Notes under the pieces: generated by a model
The model's input: the letters and a program-made list of their open reading frames with translations, nothing else
Told to the model about the DNA's origin: nothing
The model's database searches: none
NCBI GenBank assembly: GCA_034111645.1
Contig: JAWUWW010000002.1
Location: 1-64,000, forward strand
Origin: CANLBN01 sp034111645
GTDB taxonomy: Bacteria; Pseudomonadota; Gammaproteobacteria; Pseudomonadales; Cellvibrionaceae
Length of the DNA: 64,000 bases
Direction of reading: 5' to 3'
Shown here: positions 52,177 through 61,260 of the stretch, one piece after another
How positions within the stretch are numbered: the first letter of the stretch is position 1
Layout: every line of letters begins with the position of its first letter
Translations under genes and position numbers: made by a program

Positions 52177-52300
52177 CCGTTTAATCAATAAATAGTAGTA
52201 TCGCTAGTGTGCCTGTTTGGATCTAAATGATCTCAAAGGCTCAAACAAAGCATAAAGAATTAATTAAAAAAGTTAACTAAAAGTACAGAGAGTAGACATT

Positions 52301-55072
52301 ATGTCGCAAAATCTTGTCAATTTACTAGGTGCCGGTACTGGTATTGATACACAAGCCCTAGTTAAATCACTAGTTGAAGTTGAGCGCTCTGCACCTCAAG
52401 AGCGAATTGACACTCAGCGTGAAACCGCAGAAACGCGTATCTCTGACTTAGGCTTACTCAATAGTGCTTTATCATCATTGCAAGATGCCGCTGCTGCCTT
52501 AGGCAATACCGATGTATTCAATACCAAAAGCGCGGTCATTGGCGATAGCACGGCATTTAGCGCTGTGTCATTAGGCACTGAAGCACCCGTTGGCGATTTT
52601 TCATTTACTATCTCTCAGTTAGCGCAAGCACAATCATTATCGACTCAAACTGTGTTTTCGAGCACTACAGATGCTGTTGGTAAAGGCACACTCACCTTTA
52701 ACTTTGGTAGCTATACCACTCCAGGCGACGCCACCACATTTAGCGCAAATACTACAAGTGCTGAACAGACGATCACCATTGATGACAGCAACAATACCTT
52801 GGCAGGCCTAGCAAGAACAATTAATAATGCTGATTTTGGTGTGCAGGCAAGTATTGTTAACGATGGCACAGGCCCGCGTTTGGTCTTTAGAGCAGAGTCG
52901 GGTTTAAATAATCAGCTTCAAATTACCGCTGCCGATGATGATGGTATTAATACCGATGCGAGCGGTCTATCGCGATTTGCCTATAACGCCGACACACAGC
53001 AATTAGCCCAAAATCAAGTTGGGCGAGATTCTGCTTTTGCCGTTAATGGTCTTGCTGTATCGCGCTCTAGCAATACCATTGACGATGTTATAGATGGCTT
53101 TGAATTCAATTTATCTGGCTTAACGGCTGTTGGTGAGGCAGTAAATGTTACCATCGAGCAAGATACAAATACGGCTGTTAATACGGTACGTGATTTTGTC
53201 GAAATTTATAATACCTTTATCGAAGCCATCGAGCCCTTAATTGGTGTAAATCCCGAGACTAACGAACGCGGTAGCTTGGCTGGCGACTCGCTTGCACGTA
53301 ATTTGCCCGTTCAAGTTCGTCAATTGCTATTGGGCGATGTAGGTGGTCTAGATAGTACGTTTACAGCACTAACAAATATTGGTGTGCGCACCCAGCGCGA
53401 TGGCACGTTGTCGATTGACGAAACTGATTTTGATAGAGCCATCAATAATAACTTTGATGCCTTTAGAGAGCTATTTATTCCTGTTACGCAGGGCTCAACC
53501 GATCAAATAACAGTCAATAAATTTGGTGATAACACTCAATCGGGTGTCTACGACGTAGTCATTACGCAGCCGCCAGTTAAAGGTAATTTAGAGGGCGCAT
53601 CTATTACCGCTAGTGGTGGCAACATACTCGACAACTTAGCAGCCGCCACTGCAACCAATGCAACCCTTACGGGCACAGCGCCCACGGCAGCCTTAAGTGA
53701 TTTTGCTCCTAGTTCTGGGGCTTTTGTTGGTGGTGCGTCGACATTAACGTTAGATCTAGCCAAACAGGGCGCAGGTGCTACTGATTTTGATTTTTCTATC
53801 ACAGTCGATGGCATAGCATCAGCGGCTAATATTAGTCTACCAGTAGCCGATTATGCATCAAATGATGATGTAGCGACTGCACTGCAAACCGCTATTAATA
53901 ACGATGCTAATTTATCGGGCGTCATTGTTAGTTTTGCCAGTGGTCAGTTTTCTTTCACCTCATCTACAACGGGTGCGGCATCTGCTGTAGCATTAACAGC
54001 TGTTGGAGTTCGTGCTGATGAGCTAGGTATGGATACCGGTGCTGCCACGGCTGGAACAGGCGGTGCTAACGATTATGATTTTAGCATTGATGTCGATGGT
54101 ATAACCTCGGGCACTATCAGTATTACGCCAGGTACTTTTGCTAGTTTTGATGAGTTAGCAACTGAATTACAAACGCAAATTAATGCCGATGCTACCTTAA
54201 GCGGCAGCGGCGCCAGTGTCGGTGTGAGCTACAACGGCTCGGAGTTTGTGATCACCTCTAATGCCACCGGTATTGCATCAACAATTGATAATATTGCCTT
54301 AATAGGTTCAGAAGCTGTTGGTCTTGGGCTAAATGCCGGCACTGCGGTGCAAGGTGCTGCAACCGGTGGTAATACCTCGGACTATGATTTCTCTATATCA
54401 CTTAATGGCACCGCATCTGGCATCATTAGCATAGATGCAGCTGCTTATGCTGATTTTGATGAACTTGCCGCCGAAATGGAGGCGCAAATTAATGCCGATA
54501 GTGCGCTGTTGGCTGTTGGTGCTTCGGTAAATGTTAGCTACGATTCGGTGAACAATATATTTGATATCCAGTCTAGCCGCTATGGTTCTGCATCTAATGT
54601 AGTCATTACTAACGTAGGCGCTAATGCTAATGATCTTGGTTTGGCTGCCGGAACCTCAACAGCGGGTATCAATGTTGCGGGCACAATAGATGGCGTAGCA
54701 GCGTTTGGTACCGGTAATGTATTATTACCCGCCTTGGGTCAGCCTGGTGAAAGTCTTGCTTTGTTGATTGGCGAAAACGCAACCAGTGGCACGATTAACT
54801 TTTCTCGCGGTCTTGGGGGTGCGCTAGAAGCACTTATAACGCAATTTTTAGGGAGCAGTGGTGCCATAGCATTGCGAGAAACATCGCTTAATAGCGACCT
54901 AGACGACCTCGATACCGACCAACTGCGCCTTGATAGCCGAATAGAGGCTTACCAAGAGCGGTTATCCGCTAAGTTTATTGCCTCGGAAGCTATTATCAGG
55001 AGCTTGCAACGCAGTGGCGACTTTTTGGTGACAACACTCGACAACTTGCTTAATGCAGGCCGCGATAATTAA
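52301..55072 (+). CDS. fliD: Filament cap protein FliD (long form)
   Basis: FliD sits at the filament tip and folds incoming flagellin. The N-terminus (VNLLGAGTGIDTQALVKSLV, VEVERSAPQERIDTQRE; about 5-45) and C-terminus (LNSDLDDLDTDQLRLDSRIE, AYQERLSAKFIASEAIIRSL; about 860-900) are the conserved FliD_N and FliD_C parts. At 923 residues it is nearly twice the usual 450-500. The extra length includes three tandem copies of a domain of about 100 residues (about 493-796) beginning (F/Y)DFSI. The ribosome site AGAGAGTAG precedes ATG. Confidence 0.94.
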   Translation: MSQNLVNLLGAGTGIDTQALVKSLVEVERSAPQERIDTQRETAETRISDLGLLNSALSSLQDAAAALGNTDVFNTKSAVIGDSTAFSAVSLGTEAPVGDFSFTISQLAQAQSLSTQTVFSSTTDAVGKGTLTFNFGSYTTPGDATTFSANTTSAEQTITIDDSNNTLAGLARTINNADFGVQASIVNDGTGPRLVFRAESGLNNQLQITAADDDGINTDASGLSRFAYNADTQQLAQNQVGRDSAFAVNGLAVSRSSNTIDDVIDGFEFNLSGLTAVGEAVNVTIEQDTNTAVNTVRDFVEIYNTFIEAIEPLIGVNPETNERGSLAGDSLARNLPVQVRQLLLGDVGGLDSTFTALTNIGVRTQRDGTLSIDETDFDRAINNNFDAFRELFIPVTQGSTDQITVNKFGDNTQSGVYDVVITQPPVKGNLEGASITASGGNILDNLAAATATNATLTGTAPTAALSDFAPSSGAFVGGASTLTLDLAKQGAGATDFDFSITVDGIASAANISLPVADYASNDDVATALQTAINNDANLSGVIVSFASGQFSFTSSTTGAASAVALTAVGVRADELGMDTGAATAGTGGANDYDFSIDVDGITSGTISITPGTFASFDELATELQTQINADATLSGSGASVGVSYNGSEFVITSNATGIASTIDNIALIGSEAVGLGLNAGTAVQGAATGGNTSDYDFSISLNGTASGIISIDAAAYADFDELAAEMEAQINADSALLAVGASVNVSYDSVNNIFDIQSSRYGSASNVVITNVGANANDLGLAAGTSTAGINVAGTIDGVAAFGTGNVLLPALGQPGESLALLIGENATSGTINFSRGLGGALEALITQFLGSSGAIALRETSLNSDLDDLDTDQLRLDSRIEAYQERLSAKFIASEAIIRSLQRSGDFLVTTLDNLLNAGRDN
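53779..54690 (+). repeat. Three tandem domain repeats inside fliD
   Basis: Units start near 53779, 54068 and 54378 and each encode about 96-103 residues. The common pattern is (F/Y)DFSI then VDG or LNG, ISI or ISL, a FDELA-type segment (SNDDVAT in unit 1), QTQINAD, VSY, and a Gly/Ala-rich LGL-type ending. Units 2 and 3 are closest. The DNA has diverged more than the protein, so this is not a recent slippage event. The pattern resembles flagellin-hook IN repeats seen in long filament proteins. Confidence 0.85.
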
Positions 55073-55174
55073 GCGCTTGAACTACTTATAAAACTTGTGC
55101 TAGCTATAAAAATAGTTATACGATTAAAAATAGGTTATCTGCAAAAAATAATTAAAAATAAGTGTTAAAAGTCC

Positions 55175-55201
55175 TAAAGCCAATCACCATCATGCCGATA
55201 A
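55175..55201 (+). promoter_or_regulatory. Sigma-28 promoter for fliS (copy 1)
   Basis: TAAAGCCA-N11-GCCGATAA: the -10 box is perfect, the -35 keeps TAAAG and the spacing is exact. It is about 100 bp upstream of the GTG start. Confidence 0.72.
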
Positions 55202-55302
55202 CCTTTATAAGAGATTGCTAAACAAGTTAGAAAATTAACGTCATCATCATTAGTTATTAGTTAGCAATTAGTTGGTTATCGATAAAAAGCGGAGAAGTCA
55301 TC

Positions 55303-55695
55303 GTGAATGCTCAAGTTGCCTTAAGACAGTATGGCGAAGTAAAAGTAAAAGCAGCGGTTGCGAGTGCATCATCTCATGATTTAATCAAAATGCTTTATGA
55401 TGGTCTTTTAGAGCGTATTGCTCAGATGAAAGGTGCCATAGAGCAAAAAAATATCGAATTAAAAAATAAAAAAGTCAACCAAGCAATCGCTATAGTCTCT
55501 GGCTTACGCGAATCACTAGATCACGATAGCGGAATTGAACTCTCGGGTCGCCTTGATGACATCTACGATTATGTTCAGCGCCGTTTGTGGCAGGCTCACG
55601 TCAGAGATGACGCTGCAATACTTGTCGAGTGTGCAGCACTTGTTAATGAAATTAGCGGCGCTTGGACTGAGATAGGTTCGCAGCTAAGAAAATAA
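55303..55695 (+). CDS. fliS: Flagellin export chaperone FliS, copy 1
   Basis: FliS binds the C-terminal end of flagellin in the cytoplasm and prevents premature assembly. The 130-residue product begins MNAQVALRQYGEVKVKAAVA and has SSHDLIKMLYDGLLERIAQM (about 22-41), the FliS signature, and the SGLRESLDHD block (about 66-75). Start GTG at 55303 after CGGAGAAG. A paralogue of similar length lies at 58307 with its own promoter type, and the Maf gene sits between them on the other strand. Confidence 0.93.
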   Translation: MNAQVALRQYGEVKVKAAVASASSHDLIKMLYDGLLERIAQMKGAIEQKNIELKNKKVNQAIAIVSGLRESLDHDSGIELSGRLDDIYDYVQRRLWQAHVRDDAAILVECAALVNEISGAWTEIGSQLRK

Positions 55696-55816
55696 TCAGG
55701 CAAATTAAAAGATCTAATAAGATCTACATAAAAAACTCAAGCTGTTGACCAGTTAGCTCCATACCTAAGATTTATAAAGGGTATTTAATGGTTTTTTTAA
55801 GTTAAGGTTTAAAAAA

Positions 55817-57937
55817 TTATTCAATTTCTCGTGTTTGATCGTCAAGTTTGAATAACCTATTCTTAATCATTTCGATCAATCCATCAACTAATTCATTAAG
55901 CTCTTCTTTTCCTATTTTGTAACACTCTTTAAATTCTTCGGCGGTTTTTGTTCGTATGCAATGACTATACATCACCGCTAAAAGCATCTCAATACTGCTA
56001 TTAAGCATGCTATACATTACGGGCGCATTTTTTTCTAATGCTTTTAAATTAGAAAAAATGATAGATATATCGTTATAAAGTGTTTTAGAATTTTTCGTTT
56101 CATCTTTTAAAGTAAATGCTTTTTTTAAATCTTTGACTCCAAAAAAATATTTATTTTTTACATAAGATTCACTAAGCTCTGTATTTTTTGGCGTATAGAA
56201 GCTATTTCCTAAAATTTTATCTATAACTCTTTCTTTGTCGATGACGTTACCGTCAATTTTTAATTGTTCAACTTTTTTTGTGATAGATCCTTCGATAAAC
56301 GCACCATTGCAGGAGTTTATGCATAGGACCTGAGGGTAATTTTTTAGCAATATTTCAATGTTTCGTTTAGAGTCGTTGAGTAAGGTTGTAGTGAAAACTT
56401 CGTTGCAAAAATTACCCTGTATTTTATTCTGACTTATGCTTAAGGTGTGTTTGTTAAGTGTAATAAAAGCTTTTTTCTTTCTTGTTACTTCTGTGTCATT
56501 GAAATCACTATTTTTAGTATGAATCTCCTCCTTTTGATTGAAAACACTATTTTTAGCATGATGCTTTTCTTTATTAACCATGCCAAAGTCAGTACCCGTT
56601 AGATACACTTCTTTGAAGCCTAAGGCGCAAATCAAAGCTAAACCTGTATTAGATACGCTCGGATTGCAATAATCTAATATTGTAATCTGCTGGCCTTTAA
56701 ATTCACTAAGTATTATTTCGCTGCCGAGATCGTTTGCTTTTGTTGCAATGAATGAATTTTTGAACTTTTCAAGAGCTTTAGGAGGAACCGTGTTTAGACA
56801 TACTAAGGTAATAGCTTTTGTATAGGTTAAGTCGGTTGAAAGATCAATATTTTGTGCAGTTAAGAAACATCTTTCCATCTCAATATGTATGTCGGGCTTT
56901 ATGCCTAGGTTATAAAGTGTTCCGAGCGCAGTGCCACATGAAACAAGTATGGCTTTTTTCTGGTTTTGTTTAATGAATTCAATTTGTGTATCTAACGAAG
57001 GGCCATTAGCAATCATTATGACCGGGGGCAAGCTTCCGATTTCTTTTTTTGATTTTATGAGTAGCGGACGATTTTCATTCAAATTGTAGACAGTGTGAGC
57101 TAGGCTAATGCGCTCGTCATCACTAAATCCAATAGTTTGACCAATGACCTGAAATTGACTGTGCAGGCGTTTAGTAAAGTCACTATTATTTTCATTCAAG
57201 AAGTGTGTAAAAAAATAAATATTCATCATATTGTGAAAGCCAATGCTAATTCTATAATTAATAATGCCATTGACGGTGTGCTGTGGCGCATTACCTATTT
57301 GTAGAACAATAGTGCCCCTTTTTTTTGTGAAATGGTCTGAAAGAGCAGACCAATCAGTAGTATAAAGCGAGGCATAAAAAAAATCTTTCTCAGAGTCATA
57401 AATAAATAGATGTTGTATGTCAAACGAATTGATTAGTTCGGTAAATTGGTAACCCAGTCCACAACCCAAGGCCACCATAAAGCCAATTTTATCTAGTGAT
57501 GGTAGATTTTTTTCTAAATGCAGTGCTTCAAGTTTATCTAATGCTGAATGGAGTATCTTATTATGAAGCCACCCTTCTTGAAAAACAGGAGATTTCAATA
57601 TTTTGTTATACAAAATATGAGGCTCTGTTTCATACTTTAAAACTTGTTCTTCGGCTATTATTTTTGGATTTTTATTGTAGATAAGTTTTTTAGATTTTAA
57701 ATCTATAATGTTAAACTGATTGTTTTGATCAATTAATAACTGATAACTTGTCGGTGTATAGCTTTGATACTCATTGTATGTAGATGGGTCAACTCCCCCA
57801 AAGAAATCTATATTCTTTTTAAAGAGTTTTGAAGCGTTTAATTGAACTTCAATTTTTTCTGCTTGCTTTAGTAAAGTAACCAATCCTTGATTTTTTTCTG
57901 AATCGGATGATATTTCTTCTTTTTTTGTATTGGACAT
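55817..57937 (-). CDS. Maf/DUF115 motility accessory protein, candidate flagellin glycosyltransferase
   Basis: The 706-residue protein belongs to the Maf (motility accessory factor, 6-hydroxymethylpterin pyrophosphokinase MptE-like) family. The core contains MIANGPSLDTQIEFIKQNQK (308-327), then VSCGTALGTLYNLGIKPDIH and IEMER, and later YLTGTDFG, the standard DUF115 pattern. Such proteins are thought to transfer nonulosonic acids such as pseudaminic acid onto flagellin serine/threonine. Neither the sugar biosynthesis genes (pse/neu/leg) nor a second maf is in the window. It is on the opposite strand to its fliS neighbours and is strikingly AT-rich, with many Lys, Asn and Ile, which suggests transfer from elsewhere. 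No signal peptide. Confidence 0.87.
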   Translation of the reverse strand: MSNTKKEEISSDSEKNQGLVTLLKQAEKIEVQLNASKLFKKNIDFFGGVDPSTYNEYQSYTPTSYQLLIDQNNQFNIIDLKSKKLIYNKNPKIIAEEQVLKYETEPHILYNKILKSPVFQEGWLHNKILHSALDKLEALHLEKNLPSLDKIGFMVALGCGLGYQFTELINSFDIQHLFIYDSEKDFFYASLYTTDWSALSDHFTKKRGTIVLQIGNAPQHTVNGIINYRISIGFHNMMNIYFFTHFLNENNSDFTKRLHSQFQVIGQTIGFSDDERISLAHTVYNLNENRPLLIKSKKEIGSLPPVIMIANGPSLDTQIEFIKQNQKKAILVSCGTALGTLYNLGIKPDIHIEMERCFLTAQNIDLSTDLTYTKAITLVCLNTVPPKALEKFKNSFIATKANDLGSEIILSEFKGQQITILDYCNPSVSNTGLALICALGFKEVYLTGTDFGMVNKEKHHAKNSVFNQKEEIHTKNSDFNDTEVTRKKKAFITLNKHTLSISQNKIQGNFCNEVFTTTLLNDSKRNIEILLKNYPQVLCINSCNGAFIEGSITKKVEQLKIDGNVIDKERVIDKILGNSFYTPKNTELSESYVKNKYFFGVKDLKKAFTLKDETKNSKTLYNDISIIFSNLKALEKNAPVMYSMLNSSIEMLLAVMYSHCIRTKTAEEFKECYKIGKEELNELVDGLIEMIKNRLFKLDDQTREIE

Positions 57938-58228
57938 AGGTTAACCGTTGTTTTTTTGACAATTACTTGATTAATCTTTTTTAGCACTATTGATGCCAAT
58001 ATAGCTTTTTAATAGAGGTTCGTAAATTTAAAACCAATGTTTACAAGTTTTGTGGTTAAGTTAATTGATATAAAGCTATGTTCAATAATTCTTAAGTTTA
58101 GAGACCTCTCTAGATTAACGTTTATAAGCTGCGCTTTCTTATGATAGAAAAATAATGTCAGTTTTATATTCCATATTCACAAATTGTTACATTAGTTATA
58201 TTTACATAAATTGATAAATGCGAATAAT

Positions 58229-58244
58229 TGGCACGCTCTATGCT
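58229..58244 (+). promoter_or_regulatory. Sigma-54 promoter for fliS (copy 2)
   Basis: TGGCAC-N5-ATGCT keeps the perfect -24 box and the GC of the -12 box, with correct spacing, 63 bp before the start codon. The 369-bp gap 57938-58306 is otherwise AT-rich and contains no gene; the leftward maf promoter must lie here too, but I cannot point to it. Confidence 0.72.
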
Positions 58245-58306
58245 ATATCTTATTTGAATCTTAAACATGACGGTTTTTTGCCGCATTATTTTGAAGGGGA
58301 TACATT

Positions 58307-58684
58307 ATGAGTCTGTCAGCAAAGTCTATAGACATAAAAACAGAACAAATAGATGAGATTACACCTTATCAAGTAATTACCATGTTACTTGATGGAGCCC
58401 TAGAGCGGGTTGATCAAGCCATTATCAGCCTCGATGAGGGTCAATTTGATGAAGCCAGCATTTTGGTCGGCAAAACTATTGGTATTGTTGGTGGCTTACG
58501 TGAAAGCTTAGATACCAAAAGAGGTGGTGAGCTCGCTAATAATTTAGATCTACTTTATGAATATATTGTAGCTCAACTTGAAGTTATTGATGATTACGAT
58601 GAGCCGGTCATTATATTAGATGAAGTCAGAAAATTACTAAGTGAAGTGCATCAAGGTTGGGTACAAATAGAATCCCAAGTTTAA
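58307..58684 (+). CDS. fliS: Flagellin export chaperone FliS, copy 2
   Basis: This 125-residue protein is clearly FliS-like: ITPYQVITMLLDGALERVDQ (about 18-37) and GGLRESLDTKRGGELANNLD (about 64-83), followed by LYEYIVAQLEVID. It is more acidic than copy 1 (the ends are rich in Glu and Asp), and the N-terminus lacks the QYGxV start. The two may serve different flagellins. The ribosome site GAAGGGGAT is strong. A FliT-like gene follows 175 bp downstream. Confidence 0.92.
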   Translation: MSLSAKSIDIKTEQIDEITPYQVITMLLDGALERVDQAIISLDEGQFDEASILVGKTIGIVGGLRESLDTKRGGELANNLDLLYEYIVAQLEVIDDYDEPVIILDEVRKLLSEVHQGWVQIESQV

Positions 58685-58801
58685 ATCTAGCTATAACTTA
58701 CTCTAACTAAATAGTTAGTTAAGATTTAGGTTTAAATTTTTGCGCTAATATCATTGAGTTGCCAGTACAGTGCCAAACATTTAATTAGGCGGCATTAATA
58801 C

Positions 58802-58828
58802 TAAAGATTTTATAAGATCGGTCGAAAA
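58802..58828 (+). promoter_or_regulatory. Possible sigma-28 promoter for the second FliT-like gene
   Basis: TAAAGATT-N11-GTCGAAAA matches seven of eight -35 positions and six of eight -10 positions with exact spacing, 31 bp before the start codon of the small FliT-like gene. Confidence 0.55.
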
Positions 58829-58859
58829 CCTTAGTGTAGACAAATTCACTGAGGTTATT

Positions 58860-59108
58860 ATGGCTATCATTCCAGCATCACAATTATCTTTGATGAGAAA
58901 GCGTCGCGAACTTAAAAAGTCTGTCGATGATTGCCAATGGGATAAGCTCTTAAAGTTAGAAGCCGATTTGTGTTTAGAAATTAATAACGCTGTCACCGAC
59001 CCTGCGCGATCGCCAAAAGCATTAATGGCAGAGCTAGGTGGTGTTATTAAGCTTTATCGTGAGATGTCCGATATTTGTGTAAGACGCAAATATCAACATC
59101 CTTTGTAA
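58860..59108 (+). CDS. FliT-like flagellar chaperone, copy 2
   Basis: An 82-residue helical protein in the position where fliT normally follows fliS. It has a Lys/Arg-rich first helix (QLSLMRKRRELKKSVDD), the EADLCLEINNA segment and an ending LYREMSDICVRRKYQHPL. Overall identity to FliT cannot be judged by eye, but its size, predicted fold and context agree. Together with the copy at 45829 the window holds two candidate FliT proteins, matching two FliS and two flagellins. Start ATG with GAGG upstream. Confidence 0.62.
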   Translation: MAIIPASQLSLMRKRRELKKSVDDCQWDKLLKLEADLCLEINNAVTDPARSPKALMAELGGVIKLYREMSDICVRRKYQHPL

Positions 59109-59144
59109 TTTTGGAATCATATTTCCCCTAGAAAGTGACTATTT

Positions 59145-59172
59145 AGCCCCATTTCGATAGGGCTTTTTTTTG
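59145..59172 (+). terminator. Rho-independent terminator after the FliT-like gene
   Basis: AGCCC (59145-59149) pairs with GGGCT (59160-59164), followed by eight T. It lies 37 bp beyond the stop and separates the fliS-fliT unit from fleQ. The gap to fleQ (59109-59432) contains nothing else besides the fleQ promoter. Confidence 0.85.
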
Positions 59173-59297
59173 TCTAAAAATCCAGATTCATATTGAATGC
59201 TATTCATCCAAATGCCTCATTATTTAACCAAAAAATTCATTAATTAAACAACAATTAAAATTAAATCTATTAAACGAAAAATAATCCTGCCATTTAT

Positions 59298-59326
59298 TTG
59301 ACTTATCTTCATTGCTTAACTATTTT
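59298..59326 (+). promoter_or_regulatory. Possible sigma-70 promoter for fleQ
   Basis: TTGACT and TATTTT are separated by 17 bp, about 107 bp before the fleQ start. As head of the cascade, fleQ is expected to be transcribed by the housekeeping sigma factor. Confidence 0.5.
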
Positions 59327-59432
59327 TAAGCTTAAGTTAATGAATTGACGCGTTTTGTAGTCAATATTCATGATCACTATCTATTATATAGTGAGTCAGA
59401 TCAATAATAGTCATCAGTAGTAGGAATGACCT

Positions 59433-60881
59433 ATGAGTAATGTAAGGATCTTAGTAGTTGATGAAGACGATAAGCGTCGACATGAATTAAGTATTATTTT
59501 GGAATTTTTGGGTGAATCAGCGATCATTGCAAAACATGATGATTGGGAAGAAAAAGTTAGCGGCGAAAATGTTGATGAGTTTGTAGGTATATTTTTAAGT
59601 AATACCGGCGCAGCAGCCCCGATAAATGATTATTTGTCAAAGTTACTGTCTTGGAATGAATGCGCTGCGATTGTGCTGCTAGATGAGATGAGAGACCCGT
59701 CTTCGATAAAATCTAAGGCCGATCTCAATTTACGCAAACACATTATTGCAACTCTTAAGACACCACCGATCTATAATCAACTGTTGTCAACGCTGCACCG
59801 CTGCCAGTGTTTTCACCAAGCGCAAATCAATGCACAGCGCCAATCAACGCGACGAGCGCCGCATTTATTTAGAAGTCTCGTAGGCACCAGCCGAAATATT
59901 ATTGAAGTGCGCGAGATGATGTCGCAAGTTGCCGACAAAGACGTGACGGTATTAATTACCGGTGAGTCGGGGACTGGCAAAGAGGTTGTGGCTAGAAACT
60001 TACATTATCATTCTGCAAGACGTGACAAACCCTTTGTGCCCGTTAATTGTGGCGCTATTCCCGCCGAGTTATTAGAAAGCGAGTTGTTTGGCCATGAAAA
60101 AGGTGCCTTTACTGGCGCTATTAGTACCCGTGCAGGCCGTTTTGAAATGGCCGAGGGTGGTACGTTGTTTTTGGATGAAATTGGTGACATGCCGCTTAAT
60201 ATGCAGGTTAAAATTTTACGCGTGCTACAAGAAAAATCTTATGAGCGTGTGGGCGGCAACAAAACACAAGAAACTAATGTTCGAATTATTGCAGCTACGC
60301 ATAGAAACTTAGAAGAAATGATAGCGGCAGAGACATTTCGAGAGGATTTGTTTTACCGGCTCAATGTGTTTCCGATAGAAGTGCCATCACTTGATCAGCG
60401 CCGTGAGGATATTCCGTTGTTATTAACAGAGATTATCGCACGCTTAGAAAACGAAAAGCGCGGCTCAGTGCGATTCAACTCCGCCGCAATTATGTCGCTT
60501 TGTCAGCATCGATGGTCGGGTAATGTGCGCGAGCTTGCAAATTTAGTCGAGCGTATGTCGATATTGCATCCACACGGTGTCATTGGGCCCAACGATTTAC
60601 CGCCTAAATTTTGTCATGTAGATGTCAGTGACGAAGTCTTTGATCTGCCCGATAGCGTCGAGCAAGAATCGGGACCCGCGCTTGTCAATCTAAATGCAAT
60701 TCCATTATTGCCAGAGAGCGGTATCGATCTTAAAGAATATTTAACTGGCCTTGAGCAGAGCTTAATTCAACAAGCACTTGATGATAGTGGAGGTGTAGTT
60801 GCTCGTGCTGCCGAGCGTTTATCGCTTAGGCGAACCACGCTGGTTGAAAAAATGCGCAAATATGAAATGCAAAGAGTGTAG
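59433..60881 (+). CDS. fleQ: FleQ, sigma-54 enhancer-binding flagellar master regulator
   Basis: FleQ activates sigma-54 flagellar promoters and, in Pseudomonas, also binds c-di-GMP to switch between motility and matrix genes. The 482-residue protein has an N-terminal FleQ/REC-like domain (about 5-125, VRILVVDEDDKRRHELSIIL) without a clear phosphoacceptor. An AAA+ domain (about 145-385) follows with Walker A GESGTGKE (177-184), GAFTGA (224-229) for sigma-54 contact, and GGTLFLDEIGDMP. The C-terminal Fis-type HTH (about 445-480) includes ARAAERLSLRRTTLVEKMRK. It would act at the -24/-12 sites before flgB, fliC1 and fliS2. Confidence 0.95.
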   Translation: MSNVRILVVDEDDKRRHELSIILEFLGESAIIAKHDDWEEKVSGENVDEFVGIFLSNTGAAAPINDYLSKLLSWNECAAIVLLDEMRDPSSIKSKADLNLRKHIIATLKTPPIYNQLLSTLHRCQCFHQAQINAQRQSTRRAPHLFRSLVGTSRNIIEVREMMSQVADKDVTVLITGESGTGKEVVARNLHYHSARRDKPFVPVNCGAIPAELLESELFGHEKGAFTGAISTRAGRFEMAEGGTLFLDEIGDMPLNMQVKILRVLQEKSYERVGGNKTQETNVRIIAATHRNLEEMIAAETFREDLFYRLNVFPIEVPSLDQRREDIPLLLTEIIARLENEKRGSVRFNSAAIMSLCQHRWSGNVRELANLVERMSILHPHGVIGPNDLPPKFCHVDVSDEVFDLPDSVEQESGPALVNLNAIPLLPESGIDLKEYLTGLEQSLIQQALDDSGGVVARAAERLSLRRTTLVEKMRKYEMQRV

Positions 60882-60926
60882 ATCTTAGCTCAACTTTAAA
60901 TTAACAATTATCAAAAATAGACACAG

Positions 60927-61259
60927 CTACAAACAATTTTTAGGGCGTGGCAGCCCAGCAATTTTACTCAGCAATTTTGCTGGGCTGCCCGGAAACAATT
61001 GCATTAAATAAATACTATTCCCTTTTTCTTTGCCTAACTTGTTGGTGGTAAATTTTACTAACGGCCGCATTGCCGGCGATATCTCAAAGCAGGAATAAAA
61101 TTCTCTAATAAGCGCAATCATCTCCCAGTGTCGATCAGATAAGACAATGTTTTCTTGTTGAGCAATTTCACTCGCAACAGTTTCAGACCAATCATTTAGT
61201 TCTTTTAAGTAGCCCTCTTTATCGGTTGCTATGGCGGTGTTATTTATAATCAAAGGCAT
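60927..61259 (-). CDS. tusE: TusE, sulfur relay protein (DsrC family)
   Basis: TusE accepts sulfur from TusBCD and passes it to MnmA for 2-thiouridine formation at tRNA position 34. The 110-residue product (from the ATG at 61259; an in-frame ATG at 61280 overlaps tusB) begins MPLIINNTAIATDKEGYLKE, has LSDRHWEMIALIREFY (about 41-56) and ends GLPRPKNCL, with the essential penultimate Cys109. It is the last gene of the leftward tusD-tusC-tusB-tusE operon. Confidence 0.94.
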   Translation of the reverse strand: MPLIINNTAIATDKEGYLKELNDWSETVASEIAQQENIVLSDRHWEMIALIREFYSCFEISPAMRPLVKFTTNKLGKEKGNSIYLMQLFPGSPAKLLSKIAGLPRPKNCL

Positions 61260-61260
61260 A

